DNA of 47,889 bases from Frankia sp. R82 (GTDB taxonomy: Bacteria > Actinomycetota > Actinomycetes > Frankiales > Frankiaceae), in NCBI RefSeq assembly GCF_023716925.1, contig NZ_JAMQQG010000212.1, positions 1 through 47,889 on the forward strand, given 5' to 3'. The position numbers and the translations under genes were made by a program. The notes beneath the pieces are model-generated. The model worked only from the letters and a program-made list of their open reading frames with translations. It was not told the DNA's origin and did no database searches. Below, piece by piece: positions 26,356 through 35,073 of this stretch (the stretch's first letter is position 1; every line of letters starts with the position of its first letter).

Positions 26356-27816
26356 ATGGTGTCGGCGGTAAGTGTCGGGGCGATCTCGTCGCAGGAGCAG
26401 GAGCAGGAGGTGCAGGCGCGGAGGCGGGAGCGGGCGCGGGCGGCGTGGGTGGGGTGGGAGCGGGAGGCGATGGAGTGGTTGGGGGAGGTGGAAGTGGAGG
26501 GGTGTCGGGTGGCGGAGTTGGGGGCTGGGGAATGTACAGGGTGGGAGGCGGAGTTGGGCCGGCGGGTGGCGCGGGTGCAGGCGGAACGCATTGTGGTGCG
26601 GGCGCGGTTGGCGCAGATGCGTCCGGCGCCGCGGGTGCCGGTTGATGGCCGCGATCCAGGCGGCGAGAACGGCCTGGACGGTGACGGTGGTGGGGATCGG
26701 GGGGTGCCGGTGGCGGGTGGGGTGCGGGCGGGGGTGTGGGCGGAAGCAGAGCGGTGGGGGTACAGCGAGTTCGTGGGTGAGGAGGTGGCGTTGGCGGCGG
26801 GCCTGTCGTCGGCGCAGGGTGGCCTGCAGGTGGCGTTTGCGGTGCGGGTGGTGCGCCGCCTTGCGGGGGCGGTGAAGGCGCTTTACGAGGGGGCGATTGA
26901 TCTGGGGCGACTGGTGGCGTTGGACCGGCTGACCGGGCAGCTGTCCGACGAGCAGGCCGGGCTGGTGGCCGCGGGGGTGCTGGCGCGGGGTGGCCGGCCG
27001 AGCATGGAGGCGTTTACGCAGGCAGTACGCCGCGGGGTGCTGCGGGTGGATCCGGGCGGGGCGCAGCAGCGGCGGGAGAAGGCGCAGGCCGCGCGGCGGG
27101 TGGAAGTGCGTCCCGAGGCCGACGGGATGGGCCGGTTGGGCCTGGTGCTGGGCGCGGAGCAGGTGTGGGCGGTGTGGGCGCGGCTCAACTGGCTCACCCG
27201 GCAGGGTGCCGGAGATGGTCGAAGTTTTGATCAGCGGCGGGCGGATGTGGCCTACGGGCTGTTGATGGGGGCGGACGCCGGGCGGGTCCCGGTCGAACTG
27301 CAGGTGGTCGTGCCGGTGGAAACCCTGCTGGGCCTGACAGAACTGCCCGGAGAGATTCCCGGGTTCGGGCCGTTGCCGGCGGAGGTGGTCCGGCAGATGA
27401 GCGAGGATCCGCGCTGCACGTGGCGGCAGATACTGACCCGCCGGGACAGCGGGGATCTCGTCGACGTATCCCAGCGCAGGTTTCCCTCGGCGGCACTGGC
27501 CCGGAAGGTTCGGGCACGGAACACCACCTGTGCGCTGCCGGGCTGCGGGCAGCCCGCCAGCGGCGCGGATCTTGACCATACGGTTGCCTGGGCCGACGGC
27601 GGGCCGACCCACGAGGGCAACCTCGCCCCGGTCTGCCGACGTCATCACCGGATGCTCGGGCGCCGCAAGCATCGACCCGCGAGCCAGGCGGGGGCGGCCG
27701 GTCAGAACGAGCCCACCAGCTGGCTGATCGAACAGACCGCCCCCGGCCACATCACCTGGACCACCCCTACCGGCACCCAACACCACACGTACCCTGACAA
27801 CTACACAGCGGAATAG
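26356..27816 (+). CDS. DUF222 / 13E12-family HNH endonuclease
   Basis: A 486-residue protein of the actinobacterial 13E12 repeat family. The DUF222 region covers roughly residues 40-330. The HNH domain at about 390-440 has CALPGCGQPASGADLDHTVA with the zinc Cys pair and the catalytic D-H, then ADGGPTHEGNLAPVCRRHH with the Asn and last His, so the nuclease site is intact. ATG 26356 lies 8 bases after GGAAGGGG; an in-frame GTG at 26347 is too close to it. The first 900 bases are extraordinarily G-rich on the coding strand, unlike the neighbours. These genes are multi-copy, mobile-like and of unclear role. An SOS-box-like site precedes it. Confidence 0.88.
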   Translation: MVSAVSVGAISSQEQEQEVQARRRERARAAWVGWEREAMEWLGEVEVEGCRVAELGAGECTGWEAELGRRVARVQAERIVVRARLAQMRPAPRVPVDGRDPGGENGLDGDGGGDRGVPVAGGVRAGVWAEAERWGYSEFVGEEVALAAGLSSAQGGLQVAFAVRVVRRLAGAVKALYEGAIDLGRLVALDRLTGQLSDEQAGLVAAGVLARGGRPSMEAFTQAVRRGVLRVDPGGAQQRREKAQAARRVEVRPEADGMGRLGLVLGAEQVWAVWARLNWLTRQGAGDGRSFDQRRADVAYGLLMGADAGRVPVELQVVVPVETLLGLTELPGEIPGFGPLPAEVVRQMSEDPRCTWRQILTRRDSGDLVDVSQRRFPSAALARKVRARNTTCALPGCGQPASGADLDHTVAWADGGPTHEGNLAPVCRRHHRMLGRRKHRPASQAGAAGQNEPTSWLIEQTAPGHITWTTPTGTQHHTYPDNYTAE

Positions 27817-28202
27817 CATCGTCCCGGTCGCGGGAGCTTCCCACACGTCACGCAACCAACACGTGTGAAGCCCTCGCTCAGGACATCCGGTTCGACGAGC
27901 AGAGTTGATCAGGTCAGGTGACCCTCGTTCCCATCCGCCGATGACCGCCATGTCCCTGACGCCGACGAGGCAGTATCGCCACCTCGCACCGAGGGCCGCG
28001 ACCCTACATTTGATCCGCGGAACGCGACAGAACGGACACTGCACGCCATACTGTCAACCGGGAGAGACCAATACGCGACGCCGTGTGCCCAACGTCGGCA
28101 TTTATCCTGCGTTGACGTCCTCGAGCGATGCTTCGACCGGCGCAGTAGCGCAGGCCGGGCACAGGGGTTCAGGCGACGGACGGCCAGGTAGGTCGGGGGA
28201 CG
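27817..28202. other. Intergenic region after the HNH gene
   Basis: This 386-base stretch has no credible ORF. A 7-bp hairpin (CACACGT/ACGTGTG, 27842-27867) shortly after the HNH stop may act as a weak terminator. A poor SOS-like palindrome lies at 28121-28136 with a TTGACG just before it. Confidence 0.4.
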
Positions 28203-30677
28203 ATGATGGAGAGGGCGACGCTGACGGCAGAGACTCGGCTGGCGCGGGGTCTGTTTGTGCCAGATGAGCGTTGGGGCTGGGAATTTGTGGACGGGGGCCC
28301 GCCCACGCCGAGTCCCATGGCGGGTCAGCAACCTGTGTTCACACCGCCGAAGGTGCCTGACCTGCAGGCGATCTCAGGCCAGCGCACCCGCGCACTGCGG
28401 ATGCTGTGGATCAGGATGCTGCTGCCGGTTGCCTTCGTCGTGTTCGGCATCCTGCTCGCGCAGGATGGCGGGTTCGTGTTCGTGCCAGCCGGATTCGGCC
28501 TTGCCCTCCTGGCAGGGCTACCTGTCCTGGTTCGACACCTGCGGCTCATTCATGCTCAGCGACGCACTGCGACGGTCACAGCAAAGGCGCAGGCCCAGCA
28601 CGATGAGGCGATGGCAGCGTGGCGGACTCAGGTCGCTGCGCACGATCAGGCCGAGCGACACCGGCGGGAAGCTGCCAGCGCCTTCTACCCGATCACCGCG
28701 CCCGCCTCGACTCCCCGCGTCGACGTGTTCGGTGGTGACGGCGACGGGTGGGCCAGCCTGTTGGCCACGGCTGGAGCGTCCCTGCTTGCCAGCGGGACCG
28801 GCGTCCTGCTGGTCGACCTGAGTGAACGGACAGTGGGCGGTGGCCTGGCGCGTCTCGCCGGCCAGGCACAGTGCCCCGTCGAATCGTGGGATCTGCCAGG
28901 CCAGCTTGACGAGGTGCAGCTGCTTGCCGGTCTGGGGCCACGTGAGGCAGGCGAGCTCGTGGCAGATGCCTTTGAGCCGACGGGTGCACGTGAACCGGAC
29001 CCGCATCGCCGGGCCCTGCATGCCGACCTGATCAGCGCAGTCAATGAAGTGCTTGGCGAGAATCTGACCTTCCGTCGCCTCGCCGAGGGTCTGCGAGTGC
29101 TCGAAGGGCTCGAAGACGCCAGCCGCACCGTGGCGATCTCCCCGTCTGAGGCCATGGCGCTGGTCGGGCGCATGAACGTGTTCGGGCGCGGGGAGCGGAT
29201 CCCCGATGAGCTGCGCTATCTTCGCTCCTCGTTACAGGCCCTGTGCGCGTCGCCGATGAACGACCTCGCACCTGACCGCCGGGGGCTCTCGGTAGGGGGT
29301 GCCACGGGCACCGAGCCATCGGGTGCAGTCGGTGGCCGTCCGCTGGCCGCATGGTGGCCGGTGCGCGGGCTGCGGGTGATCGCGACCTCCAGCCGCATGG
29401 CGGCAACACCGTACAAGGAACTGGCTGATCGCCTGGTGATCCAGGCTCTGCTCCGCCAGCTGCGCAGACGCACCCAGCGACCGGCAGCCGGACGAGATCT
29501 GGTGGTGGTCGCGGGAGCAGACGCTCTGGGCCGCCCGGTGCTGACGATGCTCTCCCGACATGCTGAGATTGCCGGAACACGACTGGTTCTGCTGTTCGAA
29601 CGGCTCGCCGACGACGCAGAGCGCCTTCTCGGCAGCCAGGGCGCCACCACAATCATCATGCGGCTTGGGAACGGGAAGGATGCGACCACCGCGGCGGAGT
29701 TCATCGGCCGCGGTCACCGCTTTGTTTTGTCGCAGGTCACCGCGCAGGTCGGGCGAAGCTTCACCGCCGGTGACAGCGACAGCGTCGGTACCCAGGACGG
29801 CACCTCCGACACCACCGGGACCAGCGGCGGCTCTGCCAAGACCTACGACCGCACCCGCTTGCTGCCCTGGTTGCAGAACACCTCGACGAACACCGGTTGG
29901 CAGGAATCGGTGACGACCTCCCGATCGCGCACCTGGCAGCGCACCGTGAACACCTCGGTCAGTGACTCCACCACCGACGGCGAGACCTCTGCCCGGGTGT
30001 ACGAGTTCCTGGTCGAGCCGACCACCGTGCAGACGCTGCCGACCACAGCCTTCCTCCTGATCAATGCAGTTGATGGTCCAGAGCGCGTGGCCATGGGGGA
30101 CTGCAATCCCGGAACGGTGTTACTGCCCCGGGTTTCTCCCGTCGATCGGGCCACCGCCGCGCGCTCCCCCGCCTCGGCCACCGGTCACGCACCGCCCGCC
30201 GTCTTTCCCTACGCACGTGCCGTTCCGTTCGCTGCGCTGTCGCCGGTTGCGCTGACCCCGGTCGCGTCGCCGGCCGCCGAGCGGCCTGGCGCTGGACGGC
30301 AAGATGCTGAACCTGTGATGCCATTCGGGTACTCGGGACCGATCGAGCCCAACACCTGGGCCCCGGATGACTCATGGCCTTCATCCGGATCCGCTCCGAT
30401 TCACCCCGATCTGCTGGTTTCCCGGCCTGCGACTGCAGCGGCCCGTCCCAGTACAACGTCGGGCACGTCTGGCTGGGTACCCGACATCTCGCATCCAAGT
30501 CCCACTCTGCGCCCCGTCGGCGGACAAAGGACCACAGCCGGAGACCCGGCTTCCGGACGTCTCCCGGTACCGCCGGGATCTTCCGCCGGACCCGTCCCAC
30601 GACCCACGGACGAAGACCGCGACACGCCACCGCGCCGCGGCCGACGGCGGATCAATCCGCCACACACGCCGACCTGA
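28203..30677 (+). CDS. Membrane-anchored protein resembling a TraD/HerA ATPase without Walker motifs
   Basis: An 824-residue protein. Residues about 68-112 form two hydrophobic segments (MLLPVAFVVFGILLA and FVPAGFGLALLAGLPVLV), then a charged coiled-coil-like stretch (about 113-160). The next domain has the order of a coupling-protein ATPase, but the Walker A site reads FGGDGDGWASLL and the Walker B strand LVVVAGADAL, so the Lys and acidic residues are lost. A Ser/Thr/Gly-rich insert (about 520-600) precedes ARVYEFLVEPTTVQTLPTTA, reminiscent of late segments in such ATPases. The C-terminal 180 residues are Pro/Ser-rich. ATG 28203 follows GGGGGA. The family is not recognised with certainty; a scaffold for the nearby HerA-like motor is an inference. 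Confidence 0.65.
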   Translation: MMERATLTAETRLARGLFVPDERWGWEFVDGGPPTPSPMAGQQPVFTPPKVPDLQAISGQRTRALRMLWIRMLLPVAFVVFGILLAQDGGFVFVPAGFGLALLAGLPVLVRHLRLIHAQRRTATVTAKAQAQHDEAMAAWRTQVAAHDQAERHRREAASAFYPITAPASTPRVDVFGGDGDGWASLLATAGASLLASGTGVLLVDLSERTVGGGLARLAGQAQCPVESWDLPGQLDEVQLLAGLGPREAGELVADAFEPTGAREPDPHRRALHADLISAVNEVLGENLTFRRLAEGLRVLEGLEDASRTVAISPSEAMALVGRMNVFGRGERIPDELRYLRSSLQALCASPMNDLAPDRRGLSVGGATGTEPSGAVGGRPLAAWWPVRGLRVIATSSRMAATPYKELADRLVIQALLRQLRRRTQRPAAGRDLVVVAGADALGRPVLTMLSRHAEIAGTRLVLLFERLADDAERLLGSQGATTIIMRLGNGKDATTAAEFIGRGHRFVLSQVTAQVGRSFTAGDSDSVGTQDGTSDTTGTSGGSAKTYDRTRLLPWLQNTSTNTGWQESVTTSRSRTWQRTVNTSVSDSTTDGETSARVYEFLVEPTTVQTLPTTAFLLINAVDGPERVAMGDCNPGTVLLPRVSPVDRATAARSPASATGHAPPAVFPYARAVPFAALSPVALTPVASPAAERPGAGRQDAEPVMPFGYSGPIEPNTWAPDDSWPSSGSAPIHPDLLVSRPATAAARPSTTSGTSGWVPDISHPSPTLRPVGGQRTTAGDPASGRLPVPPGSSAGPVPRPTDEDRDTPPRRGRRRINPPHTPT

Positions 30678-30758
30678 TCCGACCTTGTCGCTCACCAAGT
30701 TATCCACAATCAAAAGAAGGGCCTGGATCAACACAGACACAACCGTCATGGTTGACCC

Positions 30759-31682
30759 ATGGCCCATAACCCTGGCCGACTCTCCTGGCAGGAGATCGCC
30801 ACCATCCAGGCCGGTGTGATCACGATCCGCGACGCGGTCGCCGCCGGTGTCCCCCGAACCGAGATCCGCCAGCACCTCGCCAACGGGCGTTGGCAGCAGC
30901 CCTACCGGGGCGTACTGATCACCGATCTCGCCACAGTCGACGACCTGCAGCGCCACTGGGCGGCCGTCCAGGCCGTCGGTCCCGGCGCAGTGCTTGCCGG
31001 CGCCGCGGCGGCGTCACTCGCCGGTCTGGTCGGCTACGCCGACGAACCGATCACCATTCTGCTTCCCACCGCCCGCCGCATCGTCTCGCCCCCAGGCATC
31101 GTCCTGCGCCGCAGTGCACGCCTCGAGGCCGTCGACCTCGACAGCTGGCGGCTACCCCGTCGGACGCGGCCCAGCCGATCCGTCATCGACATGGTCGAGT
31201 GGGCTCCCTCCCAGAAGCAGGCGGTCGCAATCCTCGGTGCAGCGGTGTCGCAGGAGGTGGTGACGCTGCGGGGGCTGCGAGATGCGCTGGCCCGGCGCGG
31301 CCCCATCACCCGCCGGACCCTGATCACCGAGACGCTCGACGTCCTAGAGGCCGACGCCCCACGCCTGGCCGAAGCGATGTTCCGCCGCCTCGAGCGAAAT
31401 CACCTGCTGCCCGTCGCCCGGTACCTGACGGACGGCCCACCCGACGAACCGACCTCGGGGCTACGGATCTGCTTTGACCCATGGCCGGTCCGAGCCGAGG
31501 TCGTCCCCACGCTCGGCCCACCGTCCACCGTCGACGATTCCACCGGTCACCTGGTCATCCGCCTGCCTACGCGGATGCTGCGGGAGACGCCCGAGCAGGC
31601 AGTCACCTTCGTCACCGGGGCGTTGCGCCAGCGGGGCTGGGCACCCGCCATACCCACCCAGCCGACGGCCCTGGCCTCCTGA
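30759..31682 (+). CDS. AbiEi-type HTH protein, type IV antitoxin-like
   Basis: A 307-residue protein with an N-terminal winged-helix region similar to AbiEi antitoxins: LSWQEIATIQAGVITIRDAV, then GVPRTEIRQHLANGRWQQPYRGVLIT (residues about 8-52). The middle part, with AAASLAGLVGY and an IVLRRSARLE strand, fits the actinobacterial AbiEi-4/DUF559-like architecture. The C-terminal Vsr-like nuclease that sometimes follows is not evident. No AbiEii toxin gene is adjacent, so this may be a solitary regulator. No clear ribosome site precedes ATG 30759. The upstream 80 bases contain a perfect DnaA-box 9-mer (TTATCCACA, 30700-30708) of uncertain meaning. Confidence 0.65.
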   Translation: MAHNPGRLSWQEIATIQAGVITIRDAVAAGVPRTEIRQHLANGRWQQPYRGVLITDLATVDDLQRHWAAVQAVGPGAVLAGAAAASLAGLVGYADEPITILLPTARRIVSPPGIVLRRSARLEAVDLDSWRLPRRTRPSRSVIDMVEWAPSQKQAVAILGAAVSQEVVTLRGLRDALARRGPITRRTLITETLDVLEADAPRLAEAMFRRLERNHLLPVARYLTDGPPDEPTSGLRICFDPWPVRAEVVPTLGPPSTVDDSTGHLVIRLPTRMLRETPEQAVTFVTGALRQRGWAPAIPTQPTALAS

Positions 31683-31730
31683 CAGGACCTCGCCTCCGCC
31701 GAGCTCGCATCCTGGGTCCGCGCCGATCTC

Positions 31731-31795
31731 CGGGCTCCGGGGCATGCGGCTCCGGGGCATGCGGCTCCGGGGCATGCGGCTCCGGGGTGAAGGGC
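31731..31795. repeat. 15-bp tandem repeat, about 4 copies, intergenic
   Basis: GGCATGCGGCTCCGG is repeated three times exactly (31741-31785), with partial units on both sides. It lies between the AbiEi-like gene and the TPP riboswitch in a 320-base gap (31683-32002) with no supported gene. The 15-bp period equals that of repeats inside several coding regions of the window. Confidence 0.9.
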
Positions 31796-32002
31796 TCCGG
31801 CGCACGGGGGCTACGTCCGGGCTCCGGGGCGGTACCCACTGTGGTGCGGCACCCGGAGCACGGGCCGTGCAGGACACCCGGCAGGGCAGGATGCCGGCAG
31901 GGTCACCCGGAAGATCTCGGCGGCGGCGATGCACGTCACGGTGCGCAAACGCGTCGTCGGGGTTGGCGAAGGGCTGAACGTGCCGTACTTTTGGGCGAAC
32001 AA

Positions 32003-32101
32003 TGCGGGAGCTTCCACCCGAGGAGGCTGAGAGGGCGGCTGGGCATCAGCCCGGCGCCGCCGACCGCCTGAACCTGTCCGGGTAATGCCGGCGTAGGGAG
32101 T
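32003..32101 (+). ncRNA. TPP riboswitch (THI element)
   Basis: The leader has the conserved thiamine-pyrophosphate aptamer elements in order: the 5' GGGAGC-type stem, GGCTGAGAGG at about 32025-32034, a variable GC-rich stem (32036-32060), CCTGAACCTG at 32067-32076, and GGGTAATGCCGGCGTAGGGAG at the 3' end. The last GGGAG (32096-32100) is also the ribosome site for the GTG at 32106, so TPP binding should block translation initiation. It controls the downstream ABC transporter and tenA genes. Confidence 0.95.
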
Positions 32102-32105
32102 CATC

Positions 32106-33110
32106 GTGGTCGCGCGCCGCAGCCGTACCGTCAAGGAGATCTCGGACGGCGCACCAGCCGAGCCGGTCTCGGCGCCTGGCCTGGGTGTCGAGCTGGATGG
32201 CATCCGTCGCCGCTTCGGAGACACTCTTGCGGTCGCCGACGTCGACCTGCGCATCGAACCCGGCTCCCGGGTTGGCATCGTCGGCCCGAGCGGATGCGGC
32301 AAGTCAACGCTCCTGTCGATCATCTGTGGACTGGACGAGCCCGATGCCGGGCACCTCAGCGTGCTTGGAGCCACCGACGCCCCCGGCCGTCTTGCCCGCT
32401 GTGCCTGGATGCCACAGCAGGATCTGCTGCTGCCGTGGCGCAGTGTCCTGGCCAACGCCCGCATTTCCCTGGAGAACCAGGGCCACAGTCGCGAGGAGGC
32501 CTCACGACGGGTCTGGCCGCTGCTGGAGCGGTTCGGTCTCGCCGAGTTCGCCGGGCATCGCCCGGCGACGCTGTCCGGCGGCATGCGTCAGCGGGTGTCG
32601 TTCCTGCGGACGCTCGCTGCCGGCAAACCGGTGTTGCTGCTCGACGAACCCTTCGGCGCACTCGACGCCATCACCCGCGCCGACCTGCAGGGATGGCTGC
32701 GCTCCGCGCTCGCCACCGAGCCGCGCACCGTCCTGCTCGTCACCCACGACGTCGAGGAAGCACTGCTGCTGTGCGACCGGGTCGCGGTCATGTCCAGCCG
32801 CCCCGGCCAGATCGTCGCGACCTTCGACGTACCGATTCTCGATGAGCCGGGCACCGACACACCGGGCACCGATGGGCCAGGTAACGATGGACCAGGTACC
32901 GATGGGCCGGGCGTCCGTGGGACCACCCGCTTGGCCGCAGCCACGCGCACCAGCGGATCCGTCCGGCGGGCGCGGCTCGCCGATCCCCGGTTCATCGCCC
33001 TACGGGACGCGGTCCTCGCCAGCCTGGAACAGGCCCGCGAGCCGGAGCTACCCGAGCACGAGGAATCACGTGCCCGGAGCGGCGCCACTATACCCGAGCC
33101 CGTCCGATGA
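32106..33110 (+). CDS. thiZ: ABC transporter ATPase for thiamine precursor (ThiZ-like)
   Basis: A 334-residue ABC ATPase of the nitrate/sulfonate/taurine-type group. Walker A is GPSGCGKSTLL, Q-loop PQQDLLLPW, signature LSGGMRQRVSF, Walker B VLLLDEPFGALDA and H-loop LLVTHDVEEA. With its partners it drives uptake of HMP or a related thiamine pyrimidine. GTG 32106 is 5 bases after a GGGAG formed by the end of the TPP riboswitch. A pentapeptide repeat (D-x-P-G-T) from five 15-bp DNA units interrupts the C-terminal part. It overlaps thiX in ATGA. Confidence 0.9.
   Translation: MVARRSRTVKEISDGAPAEPVSAPGLGVELDGIRRRFGDTLAVADVDLRIEPGSRVGIVGPSGCGKSTLLSIICGLDEPDAGHLSVLGATDAPGRLARCAWMPQQDLLLPWRSVLANARISLENQGHSREEASRRVWPLLERFGLAEFAGHRPATLSGGMRQRVSFLRTLAAGKPVLLLDEPFGALDAITRADLQGWLRSALATEPRTVLLVTHDVEEALLLCDRVAVMSSRPGQIVATFDVPILDEPGTDTPGTDGPGNDGPGTDGPGVRGTTRLAAATRTSGSVRRARLADPRFIALRDAVLASLEQAREPELPEHEESRARSGATIPEPVR
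32841..32915. repeat. 15-bp tandem repeat, 5 copies, in thiZ
   Basis: Five in-frame 15-base units, e.g. GATGGGCCAGGTAAC and GATGGACCAGGTACC, encode a D-x-P-G-T repeat after the ABC domain. Units differ by a few bases, so the array is older than a very recent slippage. Confidence 0.85.
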
Positions 33111-34060
33111 ACTCCCATCAGACGAGTGCCCGGCCGGCGGGAGCATCGTGGCCCAGCGTGCTGGTCGGGCTCGCGGTCGTCGGCGGGTGGGAGTTCGTCA
33201 CCCGGGTGCTGCACGTCGAGGAGTACATCCTGCCCGCACCCGACCAGGTGGCCACGACGCTGGTGCGCCGCTGGGGGGACACCCTGGCCAGCGCCACCTG
33301 GGTGACAGCGAAGGAACTCGTCGCCGGGTTCGCACTGTCCCTGGCCGTCGGGCTCGGGCTCGGCTGCGCCCTGCACTTCTCGGCCGTGGCACGGCGCGCG
33401 CTGTACCCGCTGCTGATCGGCTCGCAGACGATCCCGATCGTGGTGATCGCGCCGATCCTCGCGATCGTGTTCGGCTACGGCATCACCCCGAAGCTGATCC
33501 TGGTCGCACTGATCTGCTTCTTTCCGGTGGTCGTGGGCACACTTGACGGCCTCGCGTCGGTCGACCCGCGGCTGGTGGCGATGATGCGCACGTTGCACGG
33601 CGGACGGCTGGACATCTTCCTCCGGGTGGAGTTCCCGGCAGCGTTGCCGTCGGTGTTCACGGGGCTTCGTCTCGCCGCCGCCTACGCGGCCACGGGTGCG
33701 GTGTTCGGTGAGTACTCCGGCGCGGCCGACGGGCTCGGCCATGTGATGCGTCAGGGCGTGCCGCAGCTGCAGTCTGCCCTGGTGTTCGCCGCGATCGTCC
33801 TGCTCACCGCCATGTCCGTGGCGTTGTTCGCCCTGGTGTGTCTGGCCCAGCGACTACTCGTTCCCTGGCATCGCCAGGATCGCCCTGGCGTGGCCGCCTC
33901 CGGCCGTCCCGCCACGGCCACCGGCCGTCCTGGCAGGCTCCGTCCTCACAGCGCCCATACCGACGGGGCCCGTACCGACCGGAGCGAGGCCCGCACCACG
34001 TCCCGCGAGGATGGGATCCGCACCACCGTCCGTTCTGCCCCAGAAGGGAACCCTCGATGA
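33107..34060 (+). CDS. thiX: ABC transporter permease for thiamine precursor (ThiX-like)
   Basis: A 317-residue inner-membrane permease of the BPD-transport family. At least five hydrophobic segments are visible, including VLVGLAVVGGWEFVT and PIVVIAPILAIVFGYG. The EAA loop, which contacts the ATPase, reads MRTLHGGRLDIFLRVEFPAA. It is followed by LRLAAAYAATGAVFGEYSG. The last 55 residues are an Arg/Thr/Gly-rich tail. Start overlaps thiZ and stop overlaps thiY, both by ATGA. Confidence 0.9.
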   Translation: MNSHQTSARPAGASWPSVLVGLAVVGGWEFVTRVLHVEEYILPAPDQVATTLVRRWGDTLASATWVTAKELVAGFALSLAVGLGLGCALHFSAVARRALYPLLIGSQTIPIVVIAPILAIVFGYGITPKLILVALICFFPVVVGTLDGLASVDPRLVAMMRTLHGGRLDIFLRVEFPAALPSVFTGLRLAAAYAATGAVFGEYSGAADGLGHVMRQGVPQLQSALVFAAIVLLTAMSVALFALVCLAQRLLVPWHRQDRPGVAASGRPATATGRPGRLRPHSAHTDGARTDRSEARTTSREDGIRTTVRSAPEGNPR

Positions 34061-35073
34061 TCTCGCCGCGCCTGCGCCGGCTGGCCCTGCCTGCGGCCGC
34101 GTTGCTCGCCGTCGTTCTTGCCGCCACGACGGCGTGTGGCTCCAGTGGCTCGTCGGAGGCCAAGCAGCGTAAGGCCACGGTGCTGCTCGATTGGGAGCCC
34201 AACCCCGACCATCTGGCGTTGTACTCGGCGCTGAACAGCGGCGACTACCGCGATGTCGGGCTGGACGTCACGCTGCGTTCGCCGTCGGATCCGTCCGATC
34301 CGTTGAAGCTGGTCAGCACCGGCACCGTTGACCTGGGCATCTCCTACGAGCCCGAGGTGATCATCGGGGCGACCCGGAAGCTCGACGTGGTGGCGGTGGG
34401 CGCGCTCGTGCCGACCGCACTCAACTCGATCATGGCGATCGGGTCGGCCGGCATCACGAAGCCGGCAGACCTGGCCGGCAAGACGATCGGCACCTCGGGG
34501 CTGAGCACCGACGAGGCATTCCTGGACGCCATCGCCCGGGCCAACCATTTCGACCCCGACGCACTGCACCGGGTGGACGTCGGCGCCGACCTGCTCCCCG
34601 CGATGATCTCGAAGAAGGTGGACGCGACGCTCGGCGCCTACCGCAACGTCGAGGGGGTCACCCTCGCCGACCGCAAACTCGATCCGAAGGTCATTCCGGT
34701 GACCGACGCGGGCGTGCCGCAGTACGACGAGCTCGTGATCATCGCCCGGCGCAGCCGCCTGGCCAGCGACCCGGCCTACGCGACCCTCGTGCGCGACTTC
34801 CTGCGCGCGACCGCGGCAGGCAACGACCGGGTCCTCGCCGACCCGGCCAAGGCCGGCGAGGCGCTCAGCGGTGTCGCCGACGGCTACGACCCGAAGCTCC
34901 TGCCCACCATGATCAAGGCCACCGCGCCGCTGCTGCGCAACCCGGCCGGCTTCGGCCGGATGGACGTCGCCGACTGGACGTCGTTCATCGCCTGGATGCG
35001 CGAGGAGAAACTGATCACCTCGGCCGTCGCGACGGCGGACGTCGTCACCGACAAGTACCTGCCCGCCCGGTGA
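34057..35073 (+). CDS. thiY: Thiamine-precursor-binding lipoprotein (ThiY-like)
   Basis: A 338-residue NMT1/THI5-like substrate-binding lipoprotein. Residues 1-27 form a lipoprotein signal with LAATTACGSS; the Cys is the lipidation site. The mature protein begins with VLLDWEPNPDHLALYSAL, the typical ThiY pyrimidine-binding start. ELVII and ADLAGKTIGTSG lobe segments follow. ATG 34057 is in the ATGA overlap with thiX and has AGAAGGG upstream; longer reading is rejected. The stop overlaps tenA by GTGA. It delivers HMP-type ligands to ThiX/ThiZ. Confidence 0.9.
   Translation: MISPRLRRLALPAAALLAVVLAATTACGSSGSSEAKQRKATVLLDWEPNPDHLALYSALNSGDYRDVGLDVTLRSPSDPSDPLKLVSTGTVDLGISYEPEVIIGATRKLDVVAVGALVPTALNSIMAIGSAGITKPADLAGKTIGTSGLSTDEAFLDAIARANHFDPDALHRVDVGADLLPAMISKKVDATLGAYRNVEGVTLADRKLDPKVIPVTDAGVPQYDELVIIARRSRLASDPAYATLVRDFLRATAAGNDRVLADPAKAGEALSGVADGYDPKLLPTMIKATAPLLRNPAGFGRMDVADWTSFIAWMREEKLITSAVATADVVTDKYLPAR

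Noticed and set aside
28121-28136. TCGAGCGATGCTTCGA as a second SOS box
   Set aside because: Two mismatches in the key inner positions to the consensus make LexA binding unlikely.
31612-31839. Minus frame with HAPEP repeats
   Set aside because: It is simply the 15-bp tandem repeat read in one frame; no ribosome site and it overlaps the AbiEi-like gene.
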